From: Streptomyces formicae
GTDB taxonomy: Bacteria > Actinomycetota > Actinomycetes > Streptomycetales > Streptomycetaceae
Direction of reading: 5' to 3'
Assembly: GCF_002556545.1 (NCBI RefSeq)
Contig: NZ_CP022685.1
Span: 4,814,001-4,878,000 of the forward strand
DNA: 64,000 nt
Shown: positions 58,707 through 64,000 of the stretch, one piece after another
How positions within the stretch are numbered: position 1 is the stretch's first letter
Layout of the letters: each line of letters starts with the position of its first letter
Translations under genes and position numbers: made by a program
Notes under the pieces: generated by a model
The model's input: the letters and a program-made list of their open reading frames with translations, nothing else
What the model was told of the DNA's origin: nothing
Databases searched by the model: none

Positions 58707-60359
58707 CTAGGCCGGGTCACCCGAGGAGATGTCGAACTGGATCTCGACGTGCTTCGGATCGATGTCCGAGCCCTCCTTCGGGGTCTGCCGCATGACGGTG
58801 TCCTCGCCGTACGCGTTCTCGTCGACCTTGCGCTTGTCGTAGCTCCAGCCCGCCGCCTGGAGGCAGGTCAGGACCGACTTCCAGTCCTTGAACGTGAAGT
58901 CAGGGGCCTTGATCTTGTTCTCGTCGTTGTAGGCCGTATCGGGGTCCGTGCACTCGGTCTTGTCCATCGTCTTGGTGCGGTCGGGACCCTTGTGCCCGGC
59001 GACGGGCTGCTTCGACTTGTCGTTCTTGGCCTCGTCGCCGCCGTCGTCCTTGTTGAGCGAGACCGCGGTGATCACGCCGCCGACGGCGAGCAGCGCGACG
59101 ACGATCGCGCCGACGACCACCGGCATGTTCCGCTTGCCGGAGCCGCCGGGGCCGGGACCGGTGGTGGTCGTCGCGGGCTGTCCCGAGAGGTTGTACGGCG
59201 GCGGGGTGTGGACGCCCTGCTGCTGCACGCCCTGCTGCTGCGCGTACGCGTTGACCGGCGGCGGGGTCTGGTAGCCGCCCTGCTGCGGGTAGCCGTAGCC
59301 CGGGGTGGGGGCGGGCGTCGGGGCCGGGGTCGGCGGGCCGTAGGAACCCGGCTGGTACGGCGTCTGGACCGGGCCGCCCTGCGGGAGCGAGGTGTCGACC
59401 GGCGGGAAGACCGCGGAGCCGACGCCCGCGCCGCTCGCCGTCTGGGCGCCGGGGACGATGCTGGGGGCCGCGGCCTGGAAGGACTGGGCCACGCGCAGGC
59501 ACTCGTCGCGCATGGCGTCGGCGGTCGGGAAGCGCTCGTTCGGGTTCTTCTTGAGCGCGCGGGCGACGATCGCGTCGACCGCGGGCGGCAGGGAACGGTT
59601 GATCGAGGAGGGAGCGACCGGCTCCTCCTGGACGTGCGCGTACGCGATGGCCAGCGGCGAGTCCGCCTCGAAGGGCAGCCGCCCGGTGACCAGTTGGAAG
59701 AGCATGATGCCGACGGAGTAGAGGTCCGAGCGGGCGTCGACGCCGCGGCCGAGGGCCTGCTCCGGCGAGAGGTACTGCGGGGTGCCGACGACCATGCCGG
59801 TCTGCGTCATCGAGGTGACGCCGGACTGCATCGCGCGGGCGATGCCGAAGTCCATCACCTTCACGACGTTGCGCTTGGTCATCATCACGTTGCCGGGCTT
59901 GATGTCGCGGTGGACCAGGCCCATCTCGTGGCTGATCTCCAGGGCCGCGAGCACATCGGCGGTGATCTTCAGCGCCTGGTCGGACGGCATCGCGCCGTAC
60001 TGGGCGACGGAGGCGTCCAGCACCGAGCCGAGCGGCTTGCCCTCGACGTACTCCATGACGATGTACGGCATCGTCGCGCCGTCGAGCTCGTCCTCGCCGG
60101 TGTCGAAGACCGAGACGATGTTCGTGTGCGTGAGCTTCGCCACCGACTGGGCCTCGCGGCGGAAGCGCTCGCGGAAGGACTGTTCGCGTCCGAGTTCGGT
60201 GTGCAGGGTCTTGATGGCGACCTGGCGGTCGAGCACGGAGTCGTACGCGAGGTGCACGGAGGCCATGCCGCCCTCACCCAGCAGATCGCGCAGTTGGTAG
60301 CGGCCGCCGGCCAGCGAACGCCCCGCATACCGCCCCTGTGCGCCGTCCTGGCTGCTCAT
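58707..60359 (-). CDS. Ser/Thr protein kinase with one PASTA-like domain
   Basis: 550 aa. Kinase about 15-285: GEGGMASVH, VAIKTL, HRDIKPGNV, MDFGIAR, MTQT loop. A long Pro/Gln/Gly linker, a TM ('VVVGAIVVALLAVGGVI') and an extracellular PASTA-like domain with two Cys ('KSVLTCLQAAGW') follow. ATG 60359. It may sense envelope fragments. Confidence 0.93.
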   Translation of the reverse strand: MSSQDGAQGRYAGRSLAGGRYQLRDLLGEGGMASVHLAYDSVLDRQVAIKTLHTELGREQSFRERFRREAQSVAKLTHTNIVSVFDTGEDELDGATMPYIVMEYVEGKPLGSVLDASVAQYGAMPSDQALKITADVLAALEISHEMGLVHRDIKPGNVMMTKRNVVKVMDFGIARAMQSGVTSMTQTGMVVGTPQYLSPEQALGRGVDARSDLYSVGIMLFQLVTGRLPFEADSPLAIAYAHVQEEPVAPSSINRSLPPAVDAIVARALKKNPNERFPTADAMRDECLRVAQSFQAAAPSIVPGAQTASGAGVGSAVFPPVDTSLPQGGPVQTPYQPGSYGPPTPAPTPAPTPGYGYPQQGGYQTPPPVNAYAQQQGVQQQGVHTPPPYNLSGQPATTTTGPGPGGSGKRNMPVVVGAIVVALLAVGGVITAVSLNKDDGGDEAKNDKSKQPVAGHKGPDRTKTMDKTECTDPDTAYNDENKIKAPDFTFKDWKSVLTCLQAAGWSYDKRKVDENAYGEDTVMRQTPKEGSDIDPKHVEIQFDISSGDPA

Positions 60360-60666
60360 TCTGTGCGTCCCCCATCGGCGCGGTTGCCGGACGGCTCCGC
60401 GGCTGGTGATCGATAACCGCTATTCCAGGCCAAGTCTGCCCCAAGAGGATGACGCGTCAAGCTCGGTGCCCGTTCCGTGACCGTACGCGCAAGAAGCGTC
60501 TCGGAAGCGTTACAAGTTTGCGCGTGGGCACCGGCAAAGGCTTTGATGTCCGGTCCACTCGAATCGGGTGGGTGGTGTGAAGGCTGTAGCGTGACCCGAC
60601 GGAGTACCCCGTTATCGCGACGTACTCAGCACCAAGTACCACGACCAGAAACGACGGCGAGGACTG
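60360..60666. other. 307-nt divergent promoter region of two kinases
   Basis: No gene. Promoter elements must lie here; a TAGCGT hexamer near 60586 could be a -10 box for the right-hand kinase, but no clear -35 is seen. Confidence 0.55.
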
Positions 60667-62223
60667 ATGGCACAGACGCAGCGCGCTCAGGGCCCGTCCG
60701 ACCCCGAGGCGACTGGCGGCGGTATGTCAGACGCGCCTGAGTTGTGGGGGAATGGCGGGCTTGTCGGAGACGGCCGGTATCGGCTGACCTACAGACTCGG
60801 CCGGGGCGGCATGGCCGAGGTGTTCGCGGCCGAAGACGTACGGCTCGGCCGTACGGTCGCGGTCAAGCTGCTCCGCTCCGACCTGGCCGAGGACCCCGTC
60901 TCCAAGGCGCGGTTCACGCGCGAGGCACAGTCCGTCGCGGGCCTGAACCACCACGCCGTGGTCGCCGTGTACGACTCCGGTGAAGACGTCGTCGGGCCGA
61001 ACGTCGTCCCCTACATCGTCATGGAGATCGTCGAGGGTCGCACGATCCGCGATCTGCTGATCAACGCGGAGGCGCCGGGCCCCGAGCAGGCGCTGATCAT
61101 CGTCTCCGGTGTGCTCGAAGCGCTCGCGTACTCGCACCAGCACGGCATCGTGCACCGCGACATCAAGCCCGCGAACGTGATCATCACCAACACCGGCGCG
61201 GTGAAGGTGATGGACTTCGGCATCGCGCGCGCCCTGCACGGCGCGCAGTCGACGATGACGCAGACCGGCATGGTCATGGGCACGCCCCAGTACCTGTCGC
61301 CCGAGCAGGCGCTCGGCAAGGCCGTCGACCACCGCTCCGACCTGTACGCGACGGGCTGTCTCCTCTACGAACTGCTCGCGCTGCGGCCGCCGTTCACCGG
61401 TGAGACGCCGCTCTCCGTGGTCTACCAGCACGTCCAGGACCAGGCAGTGCCGCCCTCCGAGGTCTCGGACGCGGCGCCGCCGGAGCTGGACGGGCTCGTC
61501 ATGCGCTCCCTCGCCAAGGACCCGGACGACCGGTTCCAGACGGCCGAGGAGATGCGCGGACTCGTCCAGTACGGGCTGCAGATGCTGCACGAGCAGGGCA
61601 GCCACACCGGGACCTGGAACACCGGGCCCGTCGAGATGCACGAGGGCGGCAGCACCCCGGCCATGGGCGTCGCGGGCACGGCGGCGATGGCGCACCCGGA
61701 CTCGGGGACCGCGCAGATCCCCAGCCCGATGCTGCCCTCGCGGGGCGGCGACGACGGCGGCTTCGAGGGCGGTCACCGCAGCGGCAAGGGCGGCCGCGGC
61801 AAGATGTGGATCTTCGTGGTGCTCGCGATCATCGCCATCGCGGTGGGCGTGACGTTCGCGCTGACGGCGGCGGACAAGAAGGGCCAGAAGGATCCGCCGA
61901 AGACTCCCGCGACCAAGCAGTCGCAGGAGAAGGAGCCGAGCGAGAGCGCGGACGACGAGACCACGGACGAGGAGACCGATCCCGGCTCCGACCCCGGCGG
62001 GCAGACGGACTACGACCCGCCGACCAACCGGACGACCGGGCCCACCCAGCCCACCCAGGGCCCGACCGAGCCCACCCAGGACCCGACGACGCCGACCGGC
62101 CAGCCGACGACGGCGGACCCGACCGAGGACCCGACCACGGACCCGACCGAGGACCCCCCGGAGACGACGGACCCCACGGACGACGGTGAGGACCCGGGCG
62201 CCGGGGGCGGCGACGGGGCCTGA
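60667..62223 (+). CDS. Ser/Thr protein kinase with acidic Thr/Pro-rich outer tail
   Basis: 518 aa. Kinase about 35-305: GRGGMAEVF, VAVKLL, HRDIKPANV, MDFGIAR, TMTQT loop. TM 'IFVVLAIIAIAVGVTFAL' at about 380-398, then an extracellular tail of PTQ/PTE/DPT repeats with no fold, so no PASTA sensor. ATG 60667. Confidence 0.93.
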   Translation: MAQTQRAQGPSDPEATGGGMSDAPELWGNGGLVGDGRYRLTYRLGRGGMAEVFAAEDVRLGRTVAVKLLRSDLAEDPVSKARFTREAQSVAGLNHHAVVAVYDSGEDVVGPNVVPYIVMEIVEGRTIRDLLINAEAPGPEQALIIVSGVLEALAYSHQHGIVHRDIKPANVIITNTGAVKVMDFGIARALHGAQSTMTQTGMVMGTPQYLSPEQALGKAVDHRSDLYATGCLLYELLALRPPFTGETPLSVVYQHVQDQAVPPSEVSDAAPPELDGLVMRSLAKDPDDRFQTAEEMRGLVQYGLQMLHEQGSHTGTWNTGPVEMHEGGSTPAMGVAGTAAMAHPDSGTAQIPSPMLPSRGGDDGGFEGGHRSGKGGRGKMWIFVVLAIIAIAVGVTFALTAADKKGQKDPPKTPATKQSQEKEPSESADDETTDEETDPGSDPGGQTDYDPPTNRTTGPTQPTQGPTEPTQDPTTPTGQPTTADPTEDPTTDPTEDPPETTDPTDDGEDPGAGGGDGA

Positions 62224-62239
62224 TCCCCTCCTACGGACA

Positions 62240-62272
62240 CGAAAGGGCCGGCCCGATGGGCCGGCCCTTTCG
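62240..62272. terminator. 15-bp hairpin between kinase and PNPOx gene
   Basis: CGAAAGGGCCGGCCC-GAT-GGGCCGGCCCTTTCG, perfect. Confidence 0.88.
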
Positions 62273-62285
62273 CATGGCGCGCGGG

Positions 62286-62708
62286 TCAGAGAATGTACTG
62301 GAGCGAGCGGTCGTGGCCCGCCTGGAGCGTGTGGACCGTGGCGAACTGCGGCTCTATGCGCAGGTACACCGGGTCGAAGAGCTCGCCGTCCGCGAAGTGC
62401 GGGGCGGGGCCGAAGAGTTCGAGCTCGGCGTTGGTCGGCTCGACGGCCTCGCAGACGCCCACCAGCTGGACGGTCCACTGGCCTTCGCGGGCGCTCGCCA
62501 CGTTGAGGTTGTCGGCGCCGTACGCGACGACGCTGCCGACGCACGCGTGGTGGTAGCCGTATCCCTTGTGCATGCGCAGCAGGATCTTGCCGTCGACGAC
62601 GATGTGGCGCGCCGCGGCGAGGAAGGGCAGCGCGCGCATGCTGGTCGCCACCCGGCCGTAGTCGCTGCGGCGGAGCAGTTCGAAGGCGAGCTGTTCGTCG
62701 GTGGGCAT
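62286..62708 (-). CDS. Pyridoxamine 5'-phosphate oxidase-like split-barrel protein
   Basis: 140 aa flavin/F420-type split barrel ('LLRRSDYGRVATS', 'ARHIVVDGKILLRMHKGYGY'). Such proteins bind FMN, F420 or haem. ATG 62708 or GTG 62717; neither has a strong ribosome site. A DevR-like box upstream suggests redox/hypoxia control. Confidence 0.85.
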   Translation of the reverse strand: MPTDEQLAFELLRRSDYGRVATSMRALPFLAAARHIVVDGKILLRMHKGYGYHHACVGSVVAYGADNLNVASAREGQWTVQLVGVCEAVEPTNAELELFGPAPHFADGELFDPVYLRIEPQFATVHTLQAGHDRSLQYIL

Positions 62709-62768
62709 GAGCACCACTCTGGTTCATGGACAGGGTGTCGGAAAAGGGGATCCCGCCCCGAGAAGGCG

Positions 62769-62782
62769 GGGACGTAAGTCCC
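62769..62782 (-). promoter_or_regulatory. DevR/DosR-like box
   Basis: GGGAC-GTAA-GTCCC, one base from GGGACTWWAGTCCC, 61-75 nt before the PNPOx-like start and beside a NarL/DevR-type regulator gene. Confidence 0.65.
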
Positions 62783-62797
62783 TCTTATGTTCCGCGG

Positions 62798-62832
62798 TCC
62801 TTGCACGTGCGTCCCGCATTCCTTGCACGTGC
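62798..62832. repeat. Direct repeat TCCTTGCACGTGC, two copies 22 bp apart
   Basis: 62798-62810 and 62820-62832, each containing the palindrome GCACGTGC; intergenic, possible operator. Confidence 0.8.
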
Positions 62833-62899
62833 CGACGGAATCCGCTTGCCCTCCCGGGCGGTCGATCCGCTCGGGCCCTGCCCTTTTCGCCCCCTGGCG

Positions 62900-63577
62900 T
62901 CAGTGCTTCTCCGCCTGCATGCGCGCCACGTAGGCGGCCGCCTGCGAGCGGCGCTCCATGCCCAGCTTGGACAGCAGGCTGGAGACGTAGTTCTTGATCG
63001 TCTTCTCGGCCAGGTGGAGGCGCTCGCCGATCACGCGGTTGGTCAGGCCCTCGCCGATCAGGTCGAGGATCTTCCGCTCCTGGTCGGTGAGGTTGGCGAG
63101 ACGGTCGTCGCCCTTGGGGTTGTTGCCGTCCCGCAGCCGCTCCAGGACCCGGGCGGTGGCCACCGGGTCGAGCAGGGACTTGCCCGCGGCCACGTCCCGT
63201 ACGGCCGTGAGGAGCTCATTGCCCCTGATGGCCTTGAGGACATAGCCGGAGGCACCGGCCATGATCGCGTCGAAGAGCGCCTCGTCGTCGGCGAACGAGG
63301 TGAGCATCAGGCACTTGATGTCCTCGTTCTGCGAGCGGATCTCGCGACACACCTCGACGCCGCTGCCGTCCGGCAGACGCACGTCGAGCACGGCCACGTC
63401 GGGCCGCGTCGCGGGGATCCTGACCAGGGCGTCCGCTGCGGTTCCCGCCTCGCCGACCACCTCGATGTCGGACTCCACGGAGAGCAGCTCATGGACTCCA
63501 CGCCGGACCACTTCATGGTCGTCGAGGAGAAATACCGTAATTTTTCCGTCTTCGCGCACGGAGCCAGTCTCACACAC
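62900..63577 (-). CDS. NarL/DevR-type response regulator
   Basis: 225 aa. Receiver domain with acidic pocket DDHE and phospho-Asp65 (VLDVRLPDG), Lys in YVLKA; LuxR HTH with 'LTDQERKILDLIGEGLTNR' and 'LAEKTIKNYVSSLL'. No kinase gene adjoins, so it is an orphan regulator. GTG 63577 follows GAAAGAGATC; GTG 63559 is possible. Confidence 0.92.
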   Translation of the reverse strand: MCETGSVREDGKITVFLLDDHEVVRRGVHELLSVESDIEVVGEAGTAADALVRIPATRPDVAVLDVRLPDGSGVEVCREIRSQNEDIKCLMLTSFADDEALFDAIMAGASGYVLKAIRGNELLTAVRDVAAGKSLLDPVATARVLERLRDGNNPKGDDRLANLTDQERKILDLIGEGLTNRVIGERLHLAEKTIKNYVSSLLSKLGMERRSQAAAYVARMQAEKH

Positions 63578-63711
63578 GATCTCTTTCTACGCCCGGGCGG
63601 AACCCTTCCCGTGCGCGGGGTGGCCGGGATAACGTGCCGGTGTTCCGGCCCCCTGCCAGGCTGTGATCAGTGCTGTGACCAGGAAGTGTTCCCGCCTTTC
63701 TCGATTTACTC

Positions 63712-63749
63712 GGAAATCCAAGCAATCAGGTACTTGGAAATCCAAGCAA
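63712..63749 (+). promoter_or_regulatory. Repeated palindromic element before the last gene
   Basis: GGAAATCCAAGCAA at 63712-63725 and 63736-63749 (24-bp period); the second copy is part of CTTGGA-AA-TCCAAG (63733-63746). It lies in the 365-nt gap 63578-63942, which has no gene. Possible operator of the rightward gene. Confidence 0.6.
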
Positions 63750-63942
63750 ATTCGCAGGTCAGATGGGGTTTCACAGAATTGGGAAGCACTGGGTAACGTG
63801 CATTGAGCAGGGCGCTCGCCGGGGCACCTGTCACGCCTGTTCCCGGCCGAGTCGCACCCACCCCGTGCGCGGGCACGGAAACCAGGCGAGCCGCACTGGC
63901 CTACCCGGTAACCCCGGGGGCCGGACCGACGGAGGAGCACAC

Positions 63943-64000
63943 GTGACCGTGGAGAGCACCGCCGCGCGCAAACCGCGCCGCAGCAGTACGGGCGGCGGTA
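63943..64000 (+). CDS. Start of a gene, probably 2-oxoacid dehydrogenase E1 alpha
   Basis: GGAGGAGCACAC precedes GTG 63943; the first codons read MTVESTAARKPRRSSTGGG and run off the window. The identity rests on my recollection that an E1 alpha (bkd/pdh) gene with this start lies beside such a response regulator in Streptomyces. Confidence 0.5.
   Translation, partial: MTVESTAARKPRRSSTGGG

Overview
The window is high-GC actinobacterial DNA that looks like the oriC-proximal part of a Streptomyces chromosome. Three exact ParB parS sites, seven exact DnaA boxes, RBS-poor GTG/TTG starts, many 4-nt start/stop overlaps and the gene order all point that way. The order tRNA-Ala, ppiA, crgA, DUF881, pabA/trpG, pknB, pbpA, rodA, pstP, fhaB, fhaA, tRNA-Leu is the ancient block that also lies next to oriC in Mycobacterium. 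Here it is expanded by three class E sortases.

Layout. 1-3.6 kb: a 5'-truncated secreted/membrane protein, a Ser/Thr kinase and an XRE regulator. 3.8 kb: tRNA-Ala. 4.0-15.9 kb: an accessory RiPP cluster wedged between tRNA-Ala and the ppiA side of the conserved block. It encodes a 47-aa precursor ending in CSCCCGAVVRK, a SagB-type dehydrogenase, a leader-binding E1-like protein, a YcaO cyclodehydratase, two CPBP membrane proteases, a luciferase-like flavin monooxygenase, a P450, an O-methyltransferase, an MFS exporter and a TetR regulator. The layout resembles the streptolysin S sag operon. A shared dyad (CTAAC-N3-GTTAG) lies upstream of the methyltransferase, tetR, the precursor/P450 divergence and the exporter, and so marks the cluster edges. 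16-18.6 kb: DUF5324, ppiA and a rhomboid protease. 18.6-32 kb: a DnaA-box cluster, crgA, DUF881, sortases, pabA and the growth/division kinase operon (fhaA-fhaB-pstP-rodA-pbpA-pknB). 32.5-35.7 kb: tRNA-Leu, DUF2252, a J-domain protein and a rhodanese.

35.7-52 kb is catabolic: an acyl-CoA dehydrogenase under a KstR-like dyad, the phenylacetyl-CoA epoxidase operon paaABCDE, paaN, paaH with a TetR repressor (PaaR candidate), an Lrp-type bkdR and the branched-chain 2-oxoacid dehydrogenase genes bkdABC. Three near-identical PaaR-type operators (ACCGNNCGNNCGGT core) tie paaA, paaN/paaH and bkdA together. A DUF5819-HTTM-TrmH operon sits between the paa pieces.

52-64 kb: mobA and moeA (molybdenum cofactor), a K+ channel with RCK domain, 71-bp tandem repeats, a quinone oxidoreductase, a repeat-rich gap, a small secreted protein, the proteasome activator Bpa, two divergent Ser/Thr kinases, a PNPOx-like protein with a DevR-like box, a DevR/NarL-type response regulator and the first codons of what is probably a 2-oxoacid dehydrogenase E1 alpha gene. 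No CRISPR array, insertion sequence or prophage was seen.
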